A DNA stretch of 64,000 nt from an uncultured Microbacterium sp. Its GTDB lineage: Bacteria; Actinomycetota; Actinomycetes; Actinomycetales; Microbacteriaceae. Made by a program: the position numbers and the translations under genes. How positions within the stretch are numbered: position 1 is the first letter of the stretch; each line of letters begins with the position of its first letter. Positions 7,719 to 15,648 of this stretch are shown here, in pieces. The stretch lies in NCBI RefSeq assembly GCF_937927635.1, contig NZ_CALBRW010000003.1:1-64000 (forward strand), read 5' to 3'. The notes beneath the pieces are model-generated. The model made no database searches and was not told the origin of the DNA. It saw only the letters and a list, made by a program, of their open reading frames with translations.

Positions 7719-8954
7719 TCATCCCCGGATGGTCGCGCCCGGCGCTCTGCCCATCCGCCACACGCTGGGCACGAACGCCGTCGAGATGGCGATGACGGCG
7801 TACAGGATGCCGGAGGTGACCAGCACCACCTCCGGGTCGGCGCGAGTGATGAGCCAGCCGTATACCAGCGTGCCGATGGGCATGACCACGAAGCTGCCCA
7901 GCATGTCGTAGCTGGAGACGCGGCTGAGCTTCTCGACGGGGATGTTCTCCATCATCGCCACGCTCCAGCCGGTGCTGAACACCTCGGCCCCGGCTCCGGC
8001 GATCAGCGCCGCGATGGCCACCAGCACGACCGCGGGATGCACGCCCAGCATGGTCAGCGGGATCGAGAACAGGCTGATGCCCAGCATCCCGAACCGCAGC
8101 GGTCGCCGCAGCGGGAACCACATCAGGATCAGTGTCATCAGCAGCACGCCCGCGCCCTCGGCGCTGACCACCCAGCCCCAGCCGGCGATGCCGAGCCGGT
8201 CGTCGTTCTTGGCGATGTAGGGGCCGACCACGCCCCAGGAGCCGACGTGAATCGCGTTCATGATCATGAACGCGAACACCACCGCAACCAGCCAGGACCT
8301 GCTCCAGAACTCGGTCCAGCCGATGCGCAGATCGGTGAACAGCGAGAACGCGCCGTCCCCGGCCGGCGGTGGGAGCCTGACCATCGCCAGGATCGGGATG
8401 GCGGAGAGCCAGCCGATCAGCTGCACCACCATGGCCCAGGCGGGACCGGCGGTGGTGACCAGGATGCCGGCGATCACCGGCCCGCCGATCGTGACGGCCG
8501 AGCGCACGAACGACAGCATGGCGTTGGCCTGCTGCAGCGTCTCCGGTCGGGTGAGCTGCGGGATGATGCCCTGCATGGCCGGCAGCACGAACGCCGTGGA
8601 GGCGCCGTTGACGGCGGCCAGCGCCACGACGACGGGGATGGTCGCCGTGTGCGTGAACAGCAGCGTGGCGATGGTGCCGATGGAGAGCAGATCCAGCACG
8701 TAGCACGCCTGGATCACCAGCGCTCGGGGGAGCCGGTCGGCCACCACGCCGCCGAACAGCACGAACACGACATTCGCGACGGTGAACGCGGTGAGCACCA
8801 GCGACAGGCTCACCGGATCGTTGTCGATCTCCAATACCGCGAATGCCAGCGCGATCGATGACATGGAGCCCGTCACGAGAGTGATGGCGCGGGCCAGGAA
8901 GAACCAGCGGAAGTTGCGGTCGCCCAGCGCCGCCAGCCGCACGCCGTGGCTCAC
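7719..8954 (-). CDS. MFS transporter, multidrug-exporter type
   Basis: Inner-membrane protein of about 411 residues with some twelve hydrophobic segments. The opening LAALGDRNFRWFFLARAITLVTGSM and the following FGGVVADRLPRALVI loop are typical of the MFS_3/enterobactin-exporter-like branch, often annotated as drug or siderophore efflux. The start is uncertain: GTG 8954 begins just before the conserved region, while an in-frame ATG at 9002 would add 16 residues without clear homology. Neither has a strong ribosome site. It lies downstream of the hpa operon behind repeat B. Confidence 0.82.
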   Translation of the reverse strand: MSHGVRLAALGDRNFRWFFLARAITLVTGSMSSIALAFAVLEIDNDPVSLSLVLTAFTVANVVFVLFGGVVADRLPRALVIQACYVLDLLSIGTIATLLFTHTATIPVVVALAAVNGASTAFVLPAMQGIIPQLTRPETLQQANAMLSFVRSAVTIGGPVIAGILVTTAGPAWAMVVQLIGWLSAIPILAMVRLPPPAGDGAFSLFTDLRIGWTEFWSRSWLVAVVFAFMIMNAIHVGSWGVVGPYIAKNDDRLGIAGWGWVVSAEGAGVLLMTLILMWFPLRRPLRFGMLGISLFSIPLTMLGVHPAVVLVAIAALIAGAGAEVFSTGWSVAMMENIPVEKLSRVSSYDMLGSFVVMPIGTLVYGWLITRADPEVVLVTSGILYAVIAISTAFVPSVWRMGRAPGATIRG

Positions 8955-9011
8955 GGGGCGCCGGGGTTCATGAGGCGGTCCGCGGTATCGGCATCCGTTC
9001 ATCAAACCACA

Positions 9012-9101
9012 GCGTTCACAACTCCGGAGAACTGGGCCGGGCACCGCAGGATCGGCGGTTCCCGTCGTCGATCGGCGGTGGATCTCCGGAGTTGTGAACG
9101 C
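9012..9101. repeat. Nested inverted repeat B, 19-bp perfect arms
   Basis: The outer arms GCGTTCACAACTCCGGAGA (9012-9030) and its exact complement (9083-9101) are perfect over 19 bp. Inside are CACCGC/GCGGTG (9042-9047, 9075-9080) and two copies of GATCGGCGG. It begins 5 nt after the hpaI stop. The arm core CACAACTCCGGAGA recurs inside the TPP-enzyme gene at 28.6 kb. Confidence 0.9.
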
Positions 9102-9105
9102 GGGC

Positions 9106-9909
9106 TCAGTACGCGTCGGCGGTGGTGTCTCCGGATGCCGGGATGAACCGGGCCGCGAGGGCCTCGGAGCCGCGGGCGAGGATCGTCACATCGGCGCTGG
9201 CGGAGAGGAAGTCCGCGCCGGCTTCGAGGTAGGCGTCGGCCGTGGCCGGGTCGAACGCGTTCACGCCGGCCTTCTTGCCCGCCGCATGCGCGGCAGCGAA
9301 CACGCGGTGCACGCAGGCGACCACCTCAGGATGACCCTGCTGGCCCGGCAGTCCCATCGACGAGGACAGGTCGGCGGGGCCCACCAGCACGCCGTCCACG
9401 CCGTCGACGGCGGCGATCTCGGCGGCCTGCTCCACGGCATCCGCCGACTCGATCTGCACGAACAGCGACACCGTCTGGGACGCGTTCTGCACATAACCGG
9501 TCACCCGGCCCCAGCGCGCGCTGCGGGCGAGAGCGGAGCCCACGCCGCGGATGCCCTCCGGCGGGTACCGCACGGCGGCGACGGCCGCCCGGGCCTCGTC
9601 GGCCGTCGACACCATCGGCACCAGCAGATTCTGCGCGCCGGCATCCAGCACCTGCTTGATGACGACCGGATCGTTGAACGGCACGCGCACGACGGTCGCG
9701 GGGGGATACGCGGCGATCACCTGCAGCTGCTGCTGCACGGTGGTGAGGGTGTTCGGGCCGTGCTCCATGTCGATCAGCAGCCAGTCGATCCCGGAACCGG
9801 CGCAGATCTCCGCCAGCAGCGGAGACCCCGTGCTCAGCCACATGCCGATCAGCGGGCGGTCGGCAGCATCCAGCCGCTCGCGGAAGGTCGGGTCTAGACG
9901 AATCGGCAT
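9106..9909 (-). CDS. hpaI: HpcH/HpaI-type 2-oxo acid aldolase
   Basis: Class II metal-dependent aldolase that cleaves 4-hydroxy-2-oxoheptanedioate to pyruvate and succinic semialdehyde, the last step of homoprotocatechuate meta-cleavage. The 267 residues fit. Residues equivalent to E. coli HpaI His45, Arg70, Glu149 and Asp175 appear at His50, Arg75, Glu154 and Asp180, a constant offset of 5. The ATG at 9909 lies within the end of hpaH (16-bp overlap), consistent with coupled translation. It is the last gene of the hpa operon. Confidence 0.93.
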   Translation of the reverse strand: MPIRLDPTFRERLDAADRPLIGMWLSTGSPLLAEICAGSGIDWLLIDMEHGPNTLTTVQQQLQVIAAYPPATVVRVPFNDPVVIKQVLDAGAQNLLVPMVSTADEARAAVAAVRYPPEGIRGVGSALARSARWGRVTGYVQNASQTVSLFVQIESADAVEQAAEIAAVDGVDGVLVGPADLSSSMGLPGQQGHPEVVACVHRVFAAAHAAGKKAGVNAFDPATADAYLEAGADFLSASADVTILARGSEALAARFIPASGDTTADAY

Positions 9910-10682
9910 TCGATGGTCCCCATCTCTCGGTAGTCGCAGCGCACGGCATCCCCGCGCTGCACCCACATCGGCCTTGTGAACGAGCCTGCCAGGATGATCT
10001 CCCCGGCCTGAAGACGCTGACCGTGCTGGTGGAACTTGTTCGCCAGCCAGGCCACGCCCGTCGCCGGGTGGCCGAGCACGCCGGCGGCGACACCGGTCTC
10101 CTCGATCTGCCCGTTGCGGCTGAGCACGCCGGGCACCCAGCGCAGATCGATCTCGTCGGGGCGCATGTGCACGTCGCCGAGCACCATCGCGCCGTAGGCG
10201 GCGTTGTCGCTGATGGTGTCGACGATCGTGCGGCCCTCGAGCTCGATGTGCGAGTTGAGCACCTCCAGTGCCGGCACGGCGTAGTCGATGGCAGCCAGTG
10301 CATCCTCGAGCGTGCAGTCCGGGCCTTCCAGCGGCGCCTTCAAGGCGAACGCCAGCTCCACCTCGATGCGCACGTTGGAGAAGTGGTCGAACGGGATCTC
10401 CGCGCCCGTGCGGTACACGGTGTCGTCGAACATCACGCCGTAATCGGGCTCGGTGATGCCGGTGGCCTGCTGCATGGCCTTCGAGGTCAGCCCGATCTTG
10501 CGACCGACCAGTGTGCGCCCGGCCGCCAGCTGCGAATCCCGCCAGACGCCCTGGATGGCGTAGGAGTCCTCGATCGTGGCGTCCGGGTACCGTGCCGTGA
10601 TCCGGGGGATCACGCCACGGGTGCGCTCGGCCTCGGCCAGCTCCGCGGCCAGTGCCGCGATGGTCTCGCCGGGCAGGGTCAC
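9894..10682 (-). CDS. hpaH: 2-oxo-hept-4-ene-1,7-dioate hydratase
   Basis: Member of the hydratase branch of the FAH superfamily; adds water to the dienoate formed after decarboxylation, giving the HpaI substrate. The 262 residues contain GRKIGLTSKAMQQATGI, the DYGVMFDD segment and FSNVRIEVELAFAL with the metal-binding acidic residues. I chose GTG 10682 because it overlaps the hpaD stop as GTGA and begins a conserved N-terminus; an upstream ATG at 10718 lies inside hpaD. It sits between hpaD and hpaI. Confidence 0.92.
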   Translation of the reverse strand: MTLPGETIAALAAELAEAERTRGVIPRITARYPDATIEDSYAIQGVWRDSQLAAGRTLVGRKIGLTSKAMQQATGITEPDYGVMFDDTVYRTGAEIPFDHFSNVRIEVELAFALKAPLEGPDCTLEDALAAIDYAVPALEVLNSHIELEGRTIVDTISDNAAYGAMVLGDVHMRPDEIDLRWVPGVLSRNGQIEETGVAAGVLGHPATGVAWLANKFHQHGQRLQAGEIILAGSFTRPMWVQRGDAVRCDYREMGTIECRFV

Positions 10683-11842
10683 AGCTGGTGACCCAGCTTG
10701 TACTCGCCCTGCTTCCACTCCGGCATCGGCGTCTCATCCAGCGGGCGCGTGTAGCTGAACCCGTCGGCGCCGATGGTCACCGCCAGCTCGCTGGTGTCCG
10801 TGCGGGCGAGCACGGGCTGCGGGTTGCCGTCCAGGTCGAGCACCAGCGACGCGTCGGTGTACCAGCTCGGCACGACCGGGTTGCCCCACCAGTCGCGGCG
10901 CTGGTTGTCGTGCACGTCCCAGGAGATGACCGGGTTGTCGGGGTCACCGGTGTAGTAGTCCTGCGTGTAGATCTCCACGCGGTGCCCGTCGGGGTCGCGC
11001 AGGTACAGGTAGAACGCGTTGGAGACGCCGTGCCGGCCGGGACCGCGCTCGATGGCGTCCGAGTGCCGGCGGGCGCCCAGGATGTCGCAGATCGCCAGGA
11101 TGTTGTGCTTCTCATGGGTCGCGAACGCGACGTGGTGCATGCGGGGCCCGTCGCCGCCGGTCATCGCGGTGTCGTGCACGGTGGGCTTGCGGCGCATCCA
11201 CGCGGCGTACACGGTGCCCTCTTCGTCCTGGATGTCCTCGGTGACGCGGAAGCCCAGTGACTGCATGAAGTTCACGGCGCGCGGCACATCGGGGGTCACC
11301 TGGTTGAAGTGGTCCAGTCGCACCAGCTCACCGGGCTTGTGCAGGTCGTAGCGCCACGACATGCGCTCGACGTGCGTGGTGGCGAAGAAGAACTCGTACG
11401 GGAAGCCCAGCGGGTCGACCACCCGCACCGAGTCGCCGATGCCGTTCACGAAGCCATCCGGATTGCGGCGCACGTCGCAGCCGAGCTCCGTGTAGAAGGC
11501 GACCGCCTTGTCGAGGTCCTCCGCGGAGCGCACCCGGTACGAGAAGGCCGCGACCGCCGCGACCGGGCCCTTGCGCAGGATGAGGTTGTGGTGGATGAAC
11601 TCCTCGGTGGAGCGCAGGTAGATCGCCTGATCGTCCTCCTCGGTGACGTACAGGCCGAGGATGTCGACGTAGAACTCGCGGGATGCGGCGAGGTCGGTGA
11701 CGATCAGCTCCATGTACGCGCAGCGCAGGATGTCCGGCGGGGACGCCTGCGGGGTGGCGATCGGGTTGTCCGAGCGGATCGGCGCCTCCTGGCTCACGTA
11801 GAAGCCGGAGGAGGTGAGGGTCATTTCATCGCGGTTGGTCAT
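10679..11842 (-). CDS. hpaD: Homoprotocatechuate (3,4-dihydroxyphenylacetate) 2,3-dioxygenase
   Basis: Extradiol ring-cleaving dioxygenase of the vicinal oxygen chelate type. It opens 3,4-dihydroxyphenylacetate to 5-carboxymethyl-2-hydroxymuconic semialdehyde. The metal ligands known from Brevibacterium fuscum HPCD (His155, His214, Glu267) and the acid/base His200 fall at His178, His237, Glu290 and His223, a constant offset of 23. The C-terminal DNQRRDWWGNPVVPSWYT segment is typical of this actinobacterial type. 387 residues, ATG 11842 with AAGGA upstream. Whether Fe(II) or Mn(II) is bound cannot be read from sequence. Confidence 0.96.
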   Translation of the reverse strand: MTNRDEMTLTSSGFYVSQEAPIRSDNPIATPQASPPDILRCAYMELIVTDLAASREFYVDILGLYVTEEDDQAIYLRSTEEFIHHNLILRKGPVAAVAAFSYRVRSAEDLDKAVAFYTELGCDVRRNPDGFVNGIGDSVRVVDPLGFPYEFFFATTHVERMSWRYDLHKPGELVRLDHFNQVTPDVPRAVNFMQSLGFRVTEDIQDEEGTVYAAWMRRKPTVHDTAMTGGDGPRMHHVAFATHEKHNILAICDILGARRHSDAIERGPGRHGVSNAFYLYLRDPDGHRVEIYTQDYYTGDPDNPVISWDVHDNQRRDWWGNPVVPSWYTDASLVLDLDGNPQPVLARTDTSELAVTIGADGFSYTRPLDETPMPEWKQGEYKLGHQL

Positions 11843-11875
11843 GTCAGCGTCCTTGCTAGAAGTGGGGGAGAAGGG

Positions 11876-13390
11876 TCAGCGGGGGTCCGGGTCGTCCAGG
11901 TCCTGCTTGCCGAAGGCGGGGTTGTGCGGGGCGCCCAGGGTGATGTGCACGCTCTGCTGGTCGGTGTAGAAGTCGATCGAGCGGTAGCCGCCCTCGTGCC
12001 CGAGTCCGGAGGCCTTCACGCCGCCGAACGGGGTGCGCAGGTCGCGCACGTTGTTGGAGTTCAGCCACACCATGCCGGCCTCGACGGCGCCCGCGAAGTT
12101 GTGCGCGCGCTTGAGGTCGTTGGTCCAGATGTACGCCGCGAGGCCGTACTTGGTGTTGTTGGCCAGCGCCAGCGCCTCCTCGTCGGTGTCGAACGGCGTG
12201 ATCGCGACCACCGGGCCGAAGATCTCCTCCTGGAAGATCCGGGCATCCGGCGACACGTCGGCGAAGGCGGTCGGGGCGACGTAGTTTCCGGTGGGGAATC
12301 CCTCCGGACGCCCGCCGCCGGCGATCAGGCGGCCCTCGCTCTTGCCCAGCTCGACGTAGCTCATCACCTTGGCGTAGTGCTCGGGATGCACCAGCGCGCC
12401 GACCTCGGTGGTGGGGTCGTGCGGCAAACCCACCTTCACGCGGCGCGCCATGGCGCCGAAGCGCTCGACGAACTCGTCGTAGATCGAGCGCTCGACGATG
12501 ATGCGCGAGCCCGCCGTGCAGCGCTCGCCGTTGAGCGAGAACACGCCGAACACGCAGGCGTCCACGGCCGTGTCGAGGTCGGCATCCGCGAACACGACCG
12601 CCGGGCTCTTGCCGCCCAGCTCCATCGAGAGGCCCTTGAGGAACGGTGCGGAGTTCGCGAAGATCAGCTGGCCGGTGCTGCTCTCGCCGGTGAACGAGAT
12701 CAGCGGGACATCCGGATGCTTGACCAGCGCGTCACCGGCATCCTCGCCCAGGCCGTTGACGAGGTTGAAGACGCCCTTCGGCAGCCCGGCCTCCTCGAAG
12801 ATTCCGGCCCAGAGCGACGCCGACAGCGGCGTGAACTCGGCGGGCTTGAGCACCACGGTGTTGCCGGTCGCGAGAGCGGGGCCCAGCTTCCAGGACTCCA
12901 GCATGAACGGGGTGTTCCACGGCGTGATCAGGCCCGCGACGCCGATCGGCTTGCGGTTGACGTAGTTCATCTGCTTGCCGGGCACCTTGAACGCGTCATC
13001 GGCCTGGGCGACGATCAGGTCGGCGAAGAAGCGGAAGTTCTCGGCCGCGCGGCGGGCCTGACCCAGCGCCTGCGTGATGGGCAGGCCCGAGTCGAAGGAC
13101 TCCAGCTCGGCCAGGCGGGCGTCGCGGGACTCGACGATGTCGGCGATGCGGTGCAGCACGCGGCTGCGATCGCGCGGCAGCATGCGTGGCCACGGGCCCT
13201 CGGTGAATGCGCGACGGGCCGCTGCGACAGCGCGGTCGATGTCGGCCTTCTTGCCCGCGGCGGCGTGCACATAGGTCTCGTTGGTGACGGGGTTCAGGAC
13301 CTCGAAGGTGTCGCCGTCGAGCGAGTCCACGAACTCGCCGTCGATGTAGTGCTGGATCTTGGCCGGCAGGTCGGCCGGGGTGTAGGTCAT
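11876..13390 (-). CDS. hpaE: 5-Carboxymethyl-2-hydroxymuconate semialdehyde dehydrogenase
   Basis: NAD-dependent aldehyde dehydrogenase that oxidises the HpaD ring-cleavage product. The 504 residues carry catalytic Cys291 (GERCTAGSR) and Glu257 (MELGGK), with the ITPWNTPF cofactor loop. Two adjacent in-frame ATGs occur at 13393 and 13390. The AAGG site is better spaced for 13390, while 13393 overlaps the regulator stop as ATGA; both are possible. Placement between the GntR gene and hpaD supports the assignment over other ALDH roles. Confidence 0.93.
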   Translation of the reverse strand: MTYTPADLPAKIQHYIDGEFVDSLDGDTFEVLNPVTNETYVHAAAGKKADIDRAVAAARRAFTEGPWPRMLPRDRSRVLHRIADIVESRDARLAELESFDSGLPITQALGQARRAAENFRFFADLIVAQADDAFKVPGKQMNYVNRKPIGVAGLITPWNTPFMLESWKLGPALATGNTVVLKPAEFTPLSASLWAGIFEEAGLPKGVFNLVNGLGEDAGDALVKHPDVPLISFTGESSTGQLIFANSAPFLKGLSMELGGKSPAVVFADADLDTAVDACVFGVFSLNGERCTAGSRIIVERSIYDEFVERFGAMARRVKVGLPHDPTTEVGALVHPEHYAKVMSYVELGKSEGRLIAGGGRPEGFPTGNYVAPTAFADVSPDARIFQEEIFGPVVAITPFDTDEEALALANNTKYGLAAYIWTNDLKRAHNFAGAVEAGMVWLNSNNVRDLRTPFGGVKASGLGHEGGYRSIDFYTDQQSVHITLGAPHNPAFGKQDLDDPDPR

Positions 13391-14070
13391 CATCGTCCTT
13401 CTTCGGTGTGGTGGGCGTGGCGGGCGGCCAGGAACGCTTCCATGGTGCGCCAGCGGTGGTCTCGTGCGGCGAGCTCGATCTGCAGCGGCTCGGCGCCGCC
13501 GCGGATCAGCTCGAGGATCTCGTCGTGCTCGTCGACGGAGTGTCCGGCTCTGCTCGGCACGTACGTGAACGAGGTGTCGCGGATGCCGGAGAGCCGGGCC
13601 CACCCGCGGTGCACCAGATCGAGGATGTGCGGGTTCGGGCACGGTTCGAAGAGCACCGAGTGGAACTGCTGGTTGAGCTTGGTGAACGTGCGCGCGTCGA
13701 AGTGCTCGAGCAGATGCCGCATGCGGTCGTTGGCGGCCTGCGCGCGGGCCAGGTCGTCGTCGCTGAGGAAAGGTGCCGACAGCGACGTGGCGGCGCCCTC
13801 GACGATGCCGAGGGTCTGCATGGTGTGCGCGTACTCGCTCTCGTCGACCATCGAGACGTGCGCGCCGATGTTGCGCTCGAAGGTCACCAGGCCCTCGGCC
13901 TCGAGCCGGCGGATTGCCTCGCGCACGGGCACGACGCTCATCCCCAGCTCGCCCGCGATGGCTCCCAGCACCAGCCGGTAGCCGGGGCCGAAGGCGTGCG
14001 AGGTGATCCGCGAGTGGACCCAGTCGTAGGCCTGCTGGGATTTGCTCGGCGTGTGCAGGAGAGTGCTCAT
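13390..14070 (-). CDS. GntR/FadR-family regulator of the hpa operon
   Basis: 226-residue DNA-binding protein. An N-terminal winged helix (residues about 12-75, with ELGMSVVPVREAIRRLEAEGLV) is followed by a helical FCD-type effector domain. In that domain Asp/His-rich segments such as NQQFHSVLFE and DEHDEILELI match the FadR-C metal/ligand pocket. It overlaps its neighbours by ATGA on the upstream side and 1-4 bp on the downstream side, so it is co-transcribed with the genes it probably controls. The ligand is likely an arylacetate or ring-cleavage product, by context only. Confidence 0.87.
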   Translation of the reverse strand: MSTLLHTPSKSQQAYDWVHSRITSHAFGPGYRLVLGAIAGELGMSVVPVREAIRRLEAEGLVTFERNIGAHVSMVDESEYAHTMQTLGIVEGAATSLSAPFLSDDDLARAQAANDRMRHLLEHFDARTFTKLNQQFHSVLFEPCPNPHILDLVHRGWARLSGIRDTSFTYVPSRAGHSVDEHDEILELIRGGAEPLQIELAARDHRWRTMEAFLAARHAHHTEEGR

Positions 14071-15509
14071 CCGCGGGCCTCGTATCGGGCGCGCCACTCG
14101 GCATTCATGGGGAACAGCCCGTCGAGCTTCTCTCCCTCGGCCACGCGGTCGGCGACCCAGGCATCCTGCTCCTCCTGCGCGAGGGCCGCGTCGGCGACCT
14201 CCTCGGCGAGGGCCGGGGGGATGACGATCACGCCGTCGCCGTCGCCGACGATGATGTCGCCGGGCTGCACCGCGGCGCCGCCGCAGGCGATGGTGACATC
14301 GGACTCCCACGGCACGTGCTTGCGGCCCAGCACCGATGGGTGGCGGCCCTGCGAGAACACCGGCAGGCCGATCTCGACCACGGCGTCGTAGTCGCGCACG
14401 GCGCCGTCCGTGACGACGCCCGCGGCGCCACGGGTCTTCGCACGCAGTGCCAGGATGTCGCCGAGCGTGCCGGCGCCGGCATCCCCGCGGCACTCGATGA
14501 CGACGATCTCGCCCTCGCCGACGGCGTCGAACGCGCGCTTCTGGGCGTTGTAGCCGCCGCCGTGGCTGGTGAACAGGTCCTCCCGGGCGGGGATGAACCG
14601 CAGCGTCTTCGCGGTGCCGACGATCTTGCTGCCGGCGATGTTGGCGTGCACGCCATCGATGAAGCAGGAGTGCAGGCCGCGCTTGCGCAGCTGGCTGGAC
14701 AGGCCGGCCGTGGGCGCGGCCTCGAGCTTCGCGCGCAGCTCGGGGGTCAGGACCGACCCTTCGTCCGGCAGTCCCGCGAGCTCGCGGGAGCCCCACGCCT
14801 CGGTGCGCTGCAGGTCGTTCACGGCCGGCAGCGAGCCCAGCGCGGGGTCGAACGGCACGGTGCCCTGCGTGACCGTGGTCACCAGGCGTCCCGAGGTGGG
14901 GGAGCCGGCGGCATCCGGAGCGTCCACCTCGATCTCGACGACGTCGCCCGGCACGATCACGCTGGACCCCGCGGGCGTGCCGGCGAGGATCACGTCGCCC
15001 GGCTCCAGCGTGAAGTGCTGCGACAGGTCGGCAATCAACTGGGCCAGCGGGAACAGCACACCGGACGTGCTGTCGTCCTGGCGCAGCTCGCCGTTGACCC
15101 ACGCCCGCACGCGCAGCGCCGCCGGGTCGACCGTGGCGGCGTCGATGAGCTCCGGACCCAGGGGTGTGTAGCCGTCGCCGCCCTTGGAGCGCACGTTCGA
15201 GCCCTTGTCGACTGCGCGCAGGTCGTACAGGCCCAGGTCGTTGGATGCGGTGACCGAGGCCACGTGCGACCAGGCGTCGGCGACGGAGACGCGGCGGGCG
15301 GCTGTGCCGATGATCAGCGCGATCTCGCCCTCGAAGGCCAGCAGCTCGGTGCCGGCGGGGCGCTCCACGGTGCCACCGGAGACGCCGACGGAGCTGGCCG
15401 GCTTGAAGAAGTAGGAGGGGGCGGCGGGGGTGCGTCCGCGCTGCTCGGCGCGCGAGCGGTAGTTCAGATGGATCGCGACGATCTTGCCGGGACGGGGAAT
15501 GGCCGTCAT
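14067..15509 (-). CDS. FAH-family isomerase/hydrolase fused to an RraA-like domain
   Basis: 480-residue two-domain protein. Residues about 1-260 are a fumarylacetoacetate-hydrolase fold with the acidic metal site in LLAFEGEIALIIG, ASNDLGLYDLR and the closing DVILAGTPAGSSVI. Residues about 300-450 resemble RraA/HMG aldolase proteins: GDILALRAKTRGAAGVVTDGAVRD contains the D-x(n)-RD motif, followed by GDIIVGDGDGVIVIP. Classical HpaG has two FAH halves (isomerase plus decarboxylase). Here the second half is RraA-like, a family that includes oxaloacetate decarboxylases, so it may supply the decarboxylation. ATG 15509 has AAGGAGG. First gene of the hpa operon. Confidence 0.82.
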   Translation of the reverse strand: MTAIPRPGKIVAIHLNYRSRAEQRGRTPAAPSYFFKPASSVGVSGGTVERPAGTELLAFEGEIALIIGTAARRVSVADAWSHVASVTASNDLGLYDLRAVDKGSNVRSKGGDGYTPLGPELIDAATVDPAALRVRAWVNGELRQDDSTSGVLFPLAQLIADLSQHFTLEPGDVILAGTPAGSSVIVPGDVVEIEVDAPDAAGSPTSGRLVTTVTQGTVPFDPALGSLPAVNDLQRTEAWGSRELAGLPDEGSVLTPELRAKLEAAPTAGLSSQLRKRGLHSCFIDGVHANIAGSKIVGTAKTLRFIPAREDLFTSHGGGYNAQKRAFDAVGEGEIVVIECRGDAGAGTLGDILALRAKTRGAAGVVTDGAVRDYDAVVEIGLPVFSQGRHPSVLGRKHVPWESDVTIACGGAAVQPGDIIVGDGDGVIVIPPALAEEVADAALAQEEQDAWVADRVAEGEKLDGLFPMNAEWRARYEARG

Positions 15510-15550
15510 TGGTGCGCCTCCTTGCGTTCGCACGTGGCGGGGAGATGCCC

Positions 15551-15600
15551 TTGTGCGTCGTATTCGAAATCGTATATCATCACTCGCAACAGGGCAAGCA
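15551..15600. promoter_or_regulatory. Divergent hpa/MHS promoter region with TCGTAT direct repeat
   Basis: The AT-rich core of the 139-bp gap between the divergent operons. TCGTAT occurs at 15558-15563 and 15570-15575, with ATTCGAAAT between. This is the likeliest place for the GntR regulator to bind, but no experimental or comparative support is available here. Confidence 0.4.
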
Positions 15601-15648
15601 TTCCGATCATCCGCCCTGGACAACGACGTCAGCTCGAAGGAGAGACTC

